In this document: in pieces, positions 1 to 8,913 of the stretch | How the letters are laid out: each line of letters opens with the position of its first letter | Position numbering within the stretch: the stretch's first letter is position 1 | Assembly (NCBI GenBank): GCA_938083135.1 | Contig: CALLKY010000032.1 | Location: 33,613 to 97,612, forward strand | Length of the DNA: 64,000 nt | Direction: 5' to 3' | From: an uncultured Alphaproteobacteria bacterium | GTDB taxonomy: Bacteria; Pseudomonadota; Alphaproteobacteria; Bin95 | The notes under the pieces: generated by a model | Seen by the model: the letters and a program-made list of their open reading frames with translations, nothing else | The model's database searches: none | What the model was told of the DNA's origin: nothing | Made by a program: the position numbers and the translations under genes

Positions 1-2363
1 CTATCGGCCAGGCCGGCGACTTTAACGGGGATGGCTTCGATGACCTGGTGCTCGGCGCACCGAATGGTGAATCTGGCAACACGGGTGATTTTGGCCAAAT
101 TTCCGTCATCTTCGGCACCGATGCAGCACAAGATGGCGCATTTGATATAGATACGCTGAATGGCAGTAATGGGTTCAATGTATTTGGCGGGCGCGTCGGT
201 GATGAATTCGGCGAAGATATTGCTTTCGGCCAGGATTTTAACGGCGACGGATTTGCAGACATCGTCGTTGGCGCTCCGCTGACAGACAGGTCCGGTAACT
301 TCGTTGGACGTGGCGAAGTATCGATTATTCTTGGTCGACCGGAAGATCCAACCGGCGGCGCTGTCCGGACAATCAACCAGATTGATGGCAATGGGGTTAT
401 TCAGATTGGCGGAATAGCCACGAATAGCCTGTTCGGTACGGTCGTCAGTTACGTTGGCGATATAAATGGCGATGGTTTTGCTGATATCTCAGCCGTCGGG
501 AGAGACGCCAACGGCGATTTTGGAGAATTTATTGTCAACGGTGCCGCCACCCTGGAGGATGGCGTCGCGACAACTCTTGAAACTGACACTGTTGCAATCA
601 ATGTTTTCGCCAGCTCTACTTTTGCGCCACCTAATGCCCGCCTGACGGAAATCGACGGACAGTCCGTTCAGAATGGCGATCAGGTTGTGACGGCCGATGG
701 ATCGACGGTCCGTGTTATAGATGCCGGCAATGGCGACGTTGAATTCACGCCGGGCGATGATTTTGGCGTGCTCGCTTTAGGCGATACCGATACAGATGAA
801 TTTGGCTTTTCAGTCGGCGGCTTCGCCGACGCGATCATCGCAGTCACCATTCAAGGGGTCGATAGCGACAATGATCTAGTCTCTGGCACCAACGGGAATG
901 ACATTCTGAATGGTGGCATAGGCAATGACCAAATCACAGATGATTTTGGGGCTGACCGGCTTAATGGCGACGCCGGCGATGATGACCTGACCAGTGGGCG
1001 CAGTAACGACATCTTAGATGGCGGCACCGGTGCCGATATTATGCGTGGTGGGCTCGGCAACGATAGGTATCTTGTGGATGATGCCGCTGATCAAGTCATT
1101 GAACTCGCTAACGAAGGTACTGATTTGGTGGAGGCGTCTGGTGCATTCACCTTCGTGCTGCCGACCAACGTTGAAAACCTGAACCTGATTGGCGATACGG
1201 ACGGCTCCGGCAATGGTGCTGACAATCGTATCAATGGCGGGGCGGGTGCGAATATCATTCGCGGCGGCGGTGGACGCGATATCATCGGCGGCGAGGATGG
1301 CGACGATATCCTGCTGGGCCAAGTCGGTGATGATGCGCTGCGTGGCGGTGCTGGTCTCGATAACCTGCAAGGTGCAGAAGGCGACGATGTGCTGTTCGGC
1401 GGTGATGATGCCGACACGCTGTTTGGTAATGATGATGATGATCAGTTGCTCGGTGAGGCTGGGGACGACACCCTAAACGGCGGTGCCGGTAATGATCGCC
1501 TCACCGGTGGGCTTGGCGCAGATCAACTGCGCGGCGGTGCTGGCGACGACATCTACGTTATCGAAGATGCCTTCGATATGGTTACCGAGAATGTTGGCGA
1601 AGGCATCGATACCGTCCGCGCCGGGACGAACATTGGTGCGCTCGCAGACAATGTCGAAAACATCATCGCAATCGGTGATACGGGTCGCCTACTCACCGGC
1701 AATGACCTCGACAATACGATCTTTGGCGGCGACGAAGGCGATTTCATTAATGGTGCCGGCGGGGATGATCTATTGCGCGGTGGCTCAGGCGACGATGTTT
1801 ATGTGTTTGAGCTTGGCGATCAAATCATCGAACGTACTGGCGAAGGCACAGACACCATTCTGTTCGATTCAGACATAGCCAATGCTGGCGATACGGTGTT
1901 CAATTTCAATAATGTCGAAGAATTATTGATCGGTGGCAGCGTTAATGTGAATGCGATCGGAACCAGGAACGATGAGCGGATCGCCGGATCCAATGGTGAC
2001 AACATCATCAAAGGCGGCGCTGGCGACGATTTTCTGCTAGGCGGCGCTGGCAATGACCTGCTAATCGGCAATACCGGCCTGGACACGCTGGAAGGCGGCA
2101 CGGGCGATGATCGCATCAAGGCTGGTCGCGATGGCGATACCATCATCTATCGCCCCGGCGATGGTCGCGACCGCGTATTTGATTTCGGCGGCGACGACAA
2201 GTTGGACCTCACTGCGTTCGATTTTGATTTCCTAACCGATATCGTCCCCTTCATCCGCGAAACAGGCGCTGGCGAAGTATTCTTCAACTTTGGCGGGGGT
2301 GACGTCCTGAAACTCGTTGGCTTTCCACTCATCTTCCTGGATTACAACGATTTCATTCTATAG
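1..2363 (+). CDS. FG-GAP/RTX repeat secreted protein (3' part)
   Basis: The reading frame is already open at base 3, so the N-terminus lies outside the window; the GTG at 48 is not a real start. The first ~150 visible residues carry at least three FG-GAP/integrin-like calcium loops of the type DxNGDGFxD (around nt 18-65, 230-275 and 460-490). A linker follows, and then from ~nt 880 to 2140 there are many glycine/aspartate nonapeptides of the GGxGxDxLx type, the parallel beta-roll that binds calcium in RTX proteins. The tail is hydrophobic and ends D-F-I-L, which fits the uncleaved C-terminal signal of type I (ABC/TolC) export. The product is therefore probably an extracellular or surface protein that folds on meeting calcium. 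No enzymatic domain is visible in this part. Adhesin or matrix function is inference. No type I exporter genes are in the window. Confidence 0.85.
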   Translation, partial: IGQAGDFNGDGFDDLVLGAPNGESGNTGDFGQISVIFGTDAAQDGAFDIDTLNGSNGFNVFGGRVGDEFGEDIAFGQDFNGDGFADIVVGAPLTDRSGNFVGRGEVSIILGRPEDPTGGAVRTINQIDGNGVIQIGGIATNSLFGTVVSYVGDINGDGFADISAVGRDANGDFGEFIVNGAATLEDGVATTLETDTVAINVFASSTFAPPNARLTEIDGQSVQNGDQVVTADGSTVRVIDAGNGDVEFTPGDDFGVLALGDTDTDEFGFSVGGFADAIIAVTIQGVDSDNDLVSGTNGNDILNGGIGNDQITDDFGADRLNGDAGDDDLTSGRSNDILDGGTGADIMRGGLGNDRYLVDDAADQVIELANEGTDLVEASGAFTFVLPTNVENLNLIGDTDGSGNGADNRINGGAGANIIRGGGGRDIIGGEDGDDILLGQVGDDALRGGAGLDNLQGAEGDDVLFGGDDADTLFGNDDDDQLLGEAGDDTLNGGAGNDRLTGGLGADQLRGGAGDDIYVIEDAFDMVTENVGEGIDTVRAGTNIGALADNVENIIAIGDTGRLLTGNDLDNTIFGGDEGDFINGAGGDDLLRGGSGDDVYVFELGDQIIERTGEGTDTILFDSDIANAGDTVFNFNNVEELLIGGSVNVNAIGTRNDERIAGSNGDNIIKGGAGDDFLLGGAGNDLLIGNTGLDTLEGGTGDDRIKAGRDGDTIIYRPGDGRDRVFDFGGDDKLDLTAFDFDFLTDIVPFIRETGAGEVFFNFGGGDVLKLVGFPLIFLDYNDFIL

Positions 2364-2506
2364 AGCGACGCTGGCTTGTAGATCGTTTCTTTAGTTTCAG
2401 GCTAGGAGAGAACAGCGAAATCGCTGCAGGTTTCTAACGTTCGCCACACGCGAGCCGCGTTGCTACACTTCCCGCTAGTATCGACCTGCACGCGGAGCTC
2501 TTGCTT

Positions 2507-3715
2507 ATGCCCGGCCCATTCACTGGCCTAAAAGTCATTGACCTTACAACCGTATTCGTTGGCCCCTACTCCACGCAATTGCTGGCGGATTTAGGTGCTG
2601 AAGTTATCAAGGTCGAAGCACCTGACGGCGACCTAACACGGATGACCGGGCCTGCGCGGAATGCCGGGATGACCGGTAGCTTCATGCAGCTCAACCGCAA
2701 CAAACGCAGCATCGCGCTCGACCTCAAAACAGAGGCAGGTGCTGATGCCATGCGGGACCTTATTAAGGGTGCGGATGTCTTCGTGCATAACATGCGGCCA
2801 GAGCCGCTGGAGCGCCTTGGCTTTGACTATGCCAGTGTGAAGCCCCTGAACCCCAGCCTTGTGTACTGCAATATCTGGGGCTTCGGAATGAAGGGCCCCT
2901 ATGCGGGGCGGGCCGCGTTCGATGACATTATCCAGGGTGTATCTGGCCTGGTGGCGCTAGAAGGGTTTGGCGGCAAAGAACAGCGCTTCGTTCCCATGCT
3001 GATTGCCGATAAAGCGACAGGCGTTTTCGCAGCGCTCGCAATGTCCGCCGCGCTGTATCACAAGCTGGCGACGGGCGAAGGCCAGGAAATTGAAGCGCCA
3101 ATGTTTGAATGCATGACATCCTTCGCCATGATTGAACATCTGGCAGGCGAAGGCTTTGTGCCATCAATCGGACCGCCAGGGTCTGAACGCCACGCAAAGC
3201 CCATGCGGTTCCCGGTCAAAACCCTGGATGGCTACATGTGTGTGCTGGCAACCAGCGACAAGCACTGGCGCGGCCTGACAAAAGCAGGCGGTCGTCCCGA
3301 ACTGGCGACAGACGAGCGCTACGACACCCGGCCCAAACGCTTAGCGCTTCGCCAGGAAATTGTTGATCTGACGACAGAGATGGCGAAAACGCGGCCAACG
3401 GCGGAATGGGTGGCCGAACTGGCGGAAGCTGGCGTGCCCTGCATGCAAATCAACTCCTTGGATGAGGTCGTCACGGATCCACATTTGAACGCGGTCGGGT
3501 TCTGGCAGGAACATGAACACGATAGCGAAGGCACAATTCGCCTGATGGCGCCGCCGTATTCTTTAAGCAAAACACCACCGACCATCCGCAGCATGCCGCC
3601 TCGATTTGGCGAGCACACTGCAGAGGTTCTGGCGGAACTTGGCTATGACGACGAGACTGTCAAAGCCATGCTTGAGGCTGGCGCCGCCGTTGCAGAAACG
3701 CGCGACGACGCCTGA
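2507..3715 (+). CDS. CaiB/BaiF family (family III) CoA-transferase
   Basis: Likely moves CoA between carboxylic acids, as family III CoA-transferases do through an aspartyl-CoA thioester. The N-terminus GPFTGLKVIDLTTVFVGP, the segment LGAEVIKVEAPDGD, the NRNKRSIALDLK motif near residue 68 and the FDDIIQGVSG segment with the probable catalytic Asp are family hallmarks, and 402 residues is normal length. ATG 2507 is preferred over the TTG at 2501 because GGAG (2494-2497) lies nine bases upstream. The gene is convergent with phaB, with only 7 bp between stops. The substrate cannot be read from sequence. A second family III transferase lies at 55476-56639, and the two are not adjacent to a common partner. 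Confidence 0.88.
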   Translation: MPGPFTGLKVIDLTTVFVGPYSTQLLADLGAEVIKVEAPDGDLTRMTGPARNAGMTGSFMQLNRNKRSIALDLKTEAGADAMRDLIKGADVFVHNMRPEPLERLGFDYASVKPLNPSLVYCNIWGFGMKGPYAGRAAFDDIIQGVSGLVALEGFGGKEQRFVPMLIADKATGVFAALAMSAALYHKLATGEGQEIEAPMFECMTSFAMIEHLAGEGFVPSIGPPGSERHAKPMRFPVKTLDGYMCVLATSDKHWRGLTKAGGRPELATDERYDTRPKRLALRQEIVDLTTEMAKTRPTAEWVAELAEAGVPCMQINSLDEVVTDPHLNAVGFWQEHEHDSEGTIRLMAPPYSLSKTPPTIRSMPPRFGEHTAEVLAELGYDDETVKAMLEAGAAVAETRDDA

Positions 3716-3722
3716 TCCCCAA

Positions 3723-4445
3723 TCAGTACATGTGCTGACCGCCATTGATCGACATGGTGGAGCCCGTAACGAATGTGGCTTCGTCTGCTGCGAAGAACAT
3801 CACGCCGCGCGCAATTTCATCCGCGTGGCCTAAGCGCCCGACAGGTACCTGGGCGACGATCTTCTCCAGCACATTTGCGGGAACAGCCGCGACCATGTCC
3901 GTATCAACATAGCCCGGTGCGATCGCATTTACGGTGATGTTGTAGCGCGCACCTTCCTGGGCCAGCGCCTTCGTGAAACCATGGATGCCTGATTTGGCCG
4001 CGGCATAGTTCACCTGGCCATATTGACCGGCCTGGCCATTGATTGAGCCAATGTTGATGATCCGCCCGAAGTTCCGCTCCCGCATAGACGGAAACGTTGC
4101 GTGGGCCATATTGAAGCAAGAGCCAAGATTGGTGTCGATCACCTCATCCCATTCCTTCCGGCTCATCCGCATCAACGTGCCATCCCGGGTAATGCCGGCA
4201 TTGTTCACTAGGATATCAACTGGGCCTTTATCGGCCACGATCTGGTCGATGCCAGCCTGACACGCGTCATAATCAGCCACATCAAATTTGTAGGATTTAA
4301 GGCCAGTCTCGGCTTCGAATTTCTGTGCTGCTTCATCATTGCCGGCGTAATTCGACGCGACGTCATAACCAGCATCGCGCAAAGCTTCACAGATTGCGCG
4401 GCCAATGCCGCGGGTGCCACCGGTGACGACTGCTACTCTTGTCAT
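3723..4445 (-). CDS. phaB: acetoacetyl-CoA reductase (PhaB/PhbB)
   Basis: NADPH-dependent reduction of acetoacetyl-CoA to (R)-3-hydroxybutyryl-CoA, the second step of polyhydroxybutyrate synthesis, in the cytoplasm. The 240-residue SDR has the TGGTRGIGRAI cofactor loop at residues 8-18, NNAG near 87, the catalytic Tyr-x3-Lys in NYAAAKSG, and the PhaB-typical segments NITRDGTLMRMS-like and GQYGQVNYAAAK. It ends GGQHMY, as PhaB proteins commonly do. FabG is the alternative, but the GQYGQ and GGQHMY features favour PhaB. No phaA or phaC is in the window, so the gene is detached from the usual PHB operon. It is divergent from the gene at 4599 across a 153-bp spacer that presumably holds both promoters. 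Confidence 0.88.
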   Translation of the reverse strand: MTRVAVVTGGTRGIGRAICEALRDAGYDVASNYAGNDEAAQKFEAETGLKSYKFDVADYDACQAGIDQIVADKGPVDILVNNAGITRDGTLMRMSRKEWDEVIDTNLGSCFNMAHATFPSMRERNFGRIINIGSINGQAGQYGQVNYAAAKSGIHGFTKALAQEGARYNITVNAIAPGYVDTDMVAAVPANVLEKIVAQVPVGRLGHADEIARGVMFFAADEATFVTGSTMSINGGQHMY

Positions 4446-4598
4446 GATACTCTCCCATGAATGCGCAGTGCAGGCTTGGTTGGGCCGTCTACGCGGTTAA
4501 TTGCTAGGCCGTATTTAAGAGGCTACCATCCTATTTGTGATCTGTGCGCTTTGCCGCGCGTCATATTGTGCACCGCAGCATTTGTTAGCAATCGCAGC

Positions 4599-5198
4599 AT
4601 GTCCGAGACCCTGACCGTCTATATCGACTACAAGAGCCCCTACGCTTATCTAGCGATGGAGCCGACACGGGCACTGGCGAGAGAGTTCAGCCTTAGAATC
4701 ACTTGGCGCCCGTATTCGCTTCAAATTCAAGACTATTTAGGCGAAATAGACACGCGCAACCCACACCAATGGCGGCGAGTAAAATACTCCTATATGGATG
4801 CGCGGCGCATGGCGAATGAGCGCGGATTGATCGTGCTTGGGCCACAAAAACTGTTCGACAGCACGGTTTCGCATGTGGGCATGTTATACGCCGGCGATGA
4901 TGGTGCCGAGGTTCAGGACAGATATCACGACATCGTATTCGAGCGATTTTTTAAGCGCGAGCTGAATATTGAAGACCCTGGCGCCATCGCCAATGTGCTT
5001 CATGAAGCTGGCGCAACGGTGAATACCTTCCAGGATATCTTGGAAAGCGAAGGACGCACGCGTCTGGACAGCGTGCTGAAAGACGCAGAAGATCGGCTGG
5101 GCATATTTGGCGTGCCGACCTATGTTATCGGCAATGAAATCTTTTGGGGCGGGGACCGCATTCCCCAGGTCCGCCGCTACCTGGAACAACGCGCCTGA
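4599..5198 (+). CDS. 2-hydroxychromene-2-carboxylate isomerase/DsbA-like thioredoxin-fold protein
   Basis: A kappa-GST/DsbA-fold protein. The N-terminus VYIDYKSPYAYLAMEP carries the Ser-Pro-Tyr motif of HCCA isomerases in place of a DsbA CxxC, so it is probably a glutathione-dependent isomerase or GST rather than a disulfide oxidoreductase. The C-terminal segment GIFGVPTYVIGNEIFWGGDR is the conserved cis-Pro/thioredoxin-fold end with FWGxDR. ATG 4599 gives a 199-residue protein matching family length; the longer frame from 4461 adds a non-homologous leader. It lies 26 bp upstream of the class III aminotransferase and may share its transcript. There is no neighbouring naphthalene pathway, so the physiological substrate is unknown. 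Confidence 0.82.
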   Translation: MSETLTVYIDYKSPYAYLAMEPTRALAREFSLRITWRPYSLQIQDYLGEIDTRNPHQWRRVKYSYMDARRMANERGLIVLGPQKLFDSTVSHVGMLYAGDDGAEVQDRYHDIVFERFFKRELNIEDPGAIANVLHEAGATVNTFQDILESEGRTRLDSVLKDAEDRLGIFGVPTYVIGNEIFWGGDRIPQVRRYLEQRA

Positions 5199-5224
5199 CG
5201 CGGCGCCAACTGGAGGATCATCCA

Positions 5225-6616
5225 ATGGACGGCATAGCAAATTCACCTTCGGCCCGGGATAAGGCATTTCTGGTCCACCCGATGACGAACCTGAAAACTC
5301 ACCTGGATATCGGCCCGACCATTATCGAGTCCGGCAGCGGTGTGCGTGTTAAAGATGATGCGGGCAAGGAATATATCGAAGGCATGGCTGGTCTCTGGTG
5401 CACCTCGCTTGGCTACGGCAATGAGCGGTTGATTGCAGCTGCGACCAAGCAAATGCGCGCCCTGCCCTATGTCCAGCAGTTCCGCCACATGAGCCATGAT
5501 CCAGGTATTGATCTGGCCGAGAAGCTGGTTGGCATGGCACCGGAAGGCATCACGAAGGCATTTTTCGTGAACTCCGGCTCTGAAGCGAATGACACGATCG
5601 TCAAGTTCATCCGCTTCTATCACAACTCCATCGGCCAGCCGCAAAAGAAGAAAATCATTGCGCGGGATAAGGGCTATCACGGCACGACGCTCGTCGCTGC
5701 CAGCCTGTGCGGCCTGCCACATATGCATGCCGCTTTCGACCTGCCGATGGCCGGCATCTCACACACCATGTGCCCACATTACTATCGCTACGGCCTTGAA
5801 GGTGAGAGCGAAGAAGAATTCGCAACGCGCTGTGCTGAAGATCTGGAAAAGATGATCCTGGCCGAAGGCCCTGAAACAGTCGCCGCATTCTTTGCAGAGC
5901 CTGTCATGGGTGCGGGCGGCGTCATCACCCCACCGAAGACTTATTTCGCTAAGATTCAAGCCGTGCTGAAAAAGTATGACGTGCTGTTCGTTGCGGATGA
6001 AGTGATTTGTGGCTTTGGACGCACCGGCAACATGTTCGGCAGCGACACCTATGACCTGAAGCCGGACTTCATGACTGTCGCAAAGGCGCTTTCATCCGCA
6101 TATTTGCCAATTGCGGGCGTGCTGATGCGGGAAGAAATCTTCAACGCGATGGCTGACCATGCGGGTGAGCTTGGCATTCTAGGCCATGGCTACACCTATT
6201 CTGGGCACCCGGTCGCCAGTGCAGTCGCCCTTGAAACACTGACGATCTATGAAGAGCTCGACATTGTTGCGCGCGTTCAGGAAACGTCAAAAACGTTCAT
6301 GCGTGAACTCAAAGCATTCGACGACCACCCCCTGGTTGGCGAAACCCGCGGTGTCGGCCTTGTCGGGGCTATTGAGCTTGTGGTCGATAAAGAAACCCGC
6401 GCACCAGTAGATGCCAAAGGCCCTGCGCCTGATTATCTGTATGACCGGATCATGCAGTCTGGCTTGATCACGCGGCCTATTGGCAATTCCATCGCATTCT
6501 GCCCGCCGCTTATTATCTCCCCAGCAGATGTCGAGGAGATGTTCAGCCGGTTCCGTACGGCACTGGATGAAACGCTGGACCACGGCACCCGTGAAGGTAT
6601 GTTCAAAGCGGCATAA
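5225..6616 (+). CDS. class III (omega) aminotransferase, PLP-dependent
   Basis: Transfers an amino group from an omega-amino acid or amine to pyruvate or a similar keto acid. Visible family marks over 463 residues: NSGSEANDT near residue 116 (PLP phosphate contact), YHGTT near 150, the Asp of ADEVICGFGRTG near 260 (pyridine-N partner), and the Schiff-base Lys in TVAKALSSAY near 285. SGHPVASAVALE follows. ATG 5225 is chosen because GGAGG (5212-5216) sits eight bases upstream; the frame upstream overlaps the preceding gene. Beta-alanine or taurine:pyruvate transaminases are the closest types I recognise, but substrate assignment is inference. The segment ISHTMCPHYYRYG between the PLP motifs is typical of this bacterial subgroup. 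Confidence 0.87.
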   Translation: MDGIANSPSARDKAFLVHPMTNLKTHLDIGPTIIESGSGVRVKDDAGKEYIEGMAGLWCTSLGYGNERLIAAATKQMRALPYVQQFRHMSHDPGIDLAEKLVGMAPEGITKAFFVNSGSEANDTIVKFIRFYHNSIGQPQKKKIIARDKGYHGTTLVAASLCGLPHMHAAFDLPMAGISHTMCPHYYRYGLEGESEEEFATRCAEDLEKMILAEGPETVAAFFAEPVMGAGGVITPPKTYFAKIQAVLKKYDVLFVADEVICGFGRTGNMFGSDTYDLKPDFMTVAKALSSAYLPIAGVLMREEIFNAMADHAGELGILGHGYTYSGHPVASAVALETLTIYEELDIVARVQETSKTFMRELKAFDDHPLVGETRGVGLVGAIELVVDKETRAPVDAKGPAPDYLYDRIMQSGLITRPIGNSIAFCPPLIISPADVEEMFSRFRTALDETLDHGTREGMFKAA

Positions 6617-6741
6617 ACACTTGGGCTGATCCTTAACGGTATATGCACCCGATCTGTAGACACTAACGGCGTACTACACCTTCGTAGCTTCTAATCATGG
6701 CGATACTGCCTAGGTTAGAAGCTGTGATCGGGATGGGCGTT

Positions 6742-7365
6742 ATGATCAGAGTCTATGGAAAATTCCTACCAGCTGCGGTTGCGTGCGCCATGCTTTTCAG
6801 CATGAGCGCTGTGGCTGAAGAAGGCATTTATATCGGGACAGGCGGTGCCAATTTGATCGGCGGCGGACCATCCGACCCTATCGGTGCCAAGCTAGACCTT
6901 CATCAACGCTCTACAGTCGGCGCTTTCGGGTCGCTTGGATACCGCTGGTCGGACGGTTTCAGTGCTGAACTTGAAGGCGGCAGGCGCGCGCGACAAACCG
7001 ATGGCGCTGCCAGTTTCGCAACAGGCAGGCGCGCTGATGAGGCTACTACCTCATTCATGATGAATGCCAGAATTGAGCCCGCGACAAGGGGTTCAGTCAA
7101 ACCTTATGCAGGCGTTAGCGCAGGCGTTGCGATCACCCAGCGAAATGACCACAGCCTGCGTGAACGCTCAGGAGACGTGGCACCGGCTGGCCAGGCCATG
7201 GCTGGGTTCGCTATGGGGCTGTCCAGCCGTACGGCTATCTTCGCTGAATACCGCTATTTCAAGTCATTTGAGCAATCTGAAGCCGCAGCAAATGGCGGCG
7301 GTAAAACCGGCAGCCACGCGGGCCTATTGGGTCTGCGCGTGCGTCTTGGCGGCCCTATTCAGTAA
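6742..7365 (+). CDS. small outer-membrane beta-barrel protein
   Basis: A 207-residue protein with a signal peptide: a basic start (MIRVYGKF), a hydrophobic core, and a probable SMSAVA-E cleavage near residue 25. The mature part alternates polar and hydrophobic residues and contains SLGYRWSDGFSAELEGG, PYAGVSAGVA and FAEYRYFKSF, then ends GLRVRLGG. These are strand patterns of eight-stranded barrels such as the Opa/Msp2/OmpA-like families. ATG 6742 is chosen over the frame opening at 6697 because it begins a clean signal sequence. It is probably a structural or adhesion-type surface protein, but nothing indicates a specific role. Its last 11 bp overlap the convergent phosphatase gene. Confidence 0.75.
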   Translation: MIRVYGKFLPAAVACAMLFSMSAVAEEGIYIGTGGANLIGGGPSDPIGAKLDLHQRSTVGAFGSLGYRWSDGFSAELEGGRRARQTDGAASFATGRRADEATTSFMMNARIEPATRGSVKPYAGVSAGVAITQRNDHSLRERSGDVAPAGQAMAGFAMGLSSRTAIFAEYRYFKSFEQSEAAANGGGKTGSHAGLLGLRVRLGGPIQ

Positions 7366-8815
7366 CCCGCCCACCGCCTTCAATATATTGTCGGCCATCG
7401 ACCTCTGAAATTTGAAGCGTCTGGCGGAAATTGCCGGATGCCGCCGAAAAGCGCTTAAATTGAACGTCTGGCATAGACTTGGACCGCGCAAACGTTTCGC
7501 TGAGCGCCCTTCCCTGCATGCCGTCAGAGCTCAACCCATAGGCCGCCAGAATCGTCGGTGCGATATCAACAAGGCCTGCTGGCGCGCTTAAGGCCACGCC
7601 CTGCTTAAACACCGATCCCCCAAATGCGAGCAGCGTAGAAAGCTCTGCTGGATGCAGACCACCATGGACCCCACCGGTTTCATTATCCGGCATTGGGTCA
7701 GCACCAACATAAGAACGGCCAGGCAGGCCAAACCGGCTGACCTGATCATCAGTGCCAAGAATGAAGCATAGCGGCGGAGTGCGCGGGTGATTGTTCTGGA
7801 CTAAATCCAGCGGCAGCGCGCCAGGGGCCAAAGCTGTGTCTCGGGCAAATAGCATGCCCAGCCAATCCTGCTTCACCAGCCAATCGGCCATTGCCTGGAT
7901 CAGCTTCGGATCATCGTCACGCACCCAGATATTGCCGCTGGAGCTTGCCAGCACAACGTAATCAACGTCATCCCGGTAATGGTCTGCGGCACGAAACCCA
8001 GCAGCCTGCATCGCGCCGATAACATCAATCCGACCTTTGACCGCCACCTGACCGTGATCTGACAACGCAATGATCTGGATGTCAGCCGCATCTGGCTGTG
8101 CATCCCGCCAGACCAACACATCGCCGAAAATCTCATCCATCGCGCGCAGAGCCTCTAGACTTTCCGGTGACCCAACGCCGCGATAATGAAAACTGATGTC
8201 CGGTTCAGACAGCCAGAGAAGCCCGACGTCCGGCTGATGTTGTGGCAGAAAATGTTCCAGAAACAGGCGCGCACCATATTGGCAACGTGCGGTATTCGGA
8301 ACAGATGCCGGCGGCGGCGGACCAAACTTGGCGACACAGCCCTCAAAATTGGCTTCTGCGCTTGAAGCGGCATCGCCCATGATCGAATAGGCCACCAGCC
8401 CCTGCTCCCGCGCGCGCGGGTTTAGAAAGCGCGCATTGCCTGCAGTGCCAGTGCTGACAGTCAGGTAGCGCTTACCGCCAGCCTTCAACGGGCCACCAAG
8501 TGTTGGCGCTGTCACGAGCGCGCCATGGGCCGCCTCTGTAACCGCCGCGAGTTGCGCAACATTTCCTGTATCAAACAACTTCCCGTCGCCGGTACGCGGT
8601 TCGTAATAGCCGTTGGCGACAATCCCGTGGGCACCAGGCCATCCACCCGTCGCGATAGACGCCATGGCGACTTTGGTTTCCGATGGAAAGACTGAACGCG
8701 CATTCTGCAATCTAGCAGCGCTAGATAACCATCTCGCCAAGTTAGGCGCGTGTTCAGGTGTAGCCAATTCCGGCCGCAATGCGTCGAAGCCAACAATCAA
8801 AAAACGAGGGCTCAT
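7355..8815 (-). CDS. alkaline-phosphatase superfamily protein (nucleotide pyrophosphatase/phosphodiesterase type)
   Basis: A metal-dependent hydrolase of the type I phosphodiesterase/nucleotide pyrophosphatase branch. The N-terminus FLIVGFDALRPEL supplies the first metal-binding Asp. FPSETKVAMASIATG near residue 44 corresponds to the NPP nucleophile loop, with Thr as likely nucleophile. LSDHGQ near residue 254 gives the Asp-His pair and GGVHGGLHP near 385 a further His. The length (486) fits. It has no signal peptide or membrane segment, so it is probably cytoplasmic, unlike many NPPs. The substrate is unknown. It is divergent from the Bcr/CflA pump and overlaps the outer-membrane gene by 11 bp at the 3' end. 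Confidence 0.8.
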   Translation of the reverse strand: MSPRFLIVGFDALRPELATPEHAPNLARWLSSAARLQNARSVFPSETKVAMASIATGGWPGAHGIVANGYYEPRTGDGKLFDTGNVAQLAAVTEAAHGALVTAPTLGGPLKAGGKRYLTVSTGTAGNARFLNPRAREQGLVAYSIMGDAASSAEANFEGCVAKFGPPPPASVPNTARCQYGARLFLEHFLPQHQPDVGLLWLSEPDISFHYRGVGSPESLEALRAMDEIFGDVLVWRDAQPDAADIQIIALSDHGQVAVKGRIDVIGAMQAAGFRAADHYRDDVDYVVLASSSGNIWVRDDDPKLIQAMADWLVKQDWLGMLFARDTALAPGALPLDLVQNNHPRTPPLCFILGTDDQVSRFGLPGRSYVGADPMPDNETGGVHGGLHPAELSTLLAFGGSVFKQGVALSAPAGLVDIAPTILAAYGLSSDGMQGRALSETFARSKSMPDVQFKRFSAASGNFRQTLQISEVDGRQYIEGGGRVTE

Positions 8816-8913
8816 GTAAGGCTCCTATCCAGACAGGATGGCTTTGGCATCGCACCAACGCTTCAGGTAGGATGGAGCCCTCACCATGTTCTGTCTGATC
8901 GCACCCCCACCAC

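Noticed and set aside
1189..2332. Several 60-130 codon frames on both strands within the RTX repeats
   Set aside because: They are alternate-frame readings of the GGxGxDxLx repeats, whose regular codons leave other frames open.
2413..2426. Hairpin CAGCGA-AA-TCGCTG after the RTX gene as terminator
   Set aside because: The stem is only 5-6 bp and the following T-rich segment is weak, so it does not meet the standard used for the other terminators.
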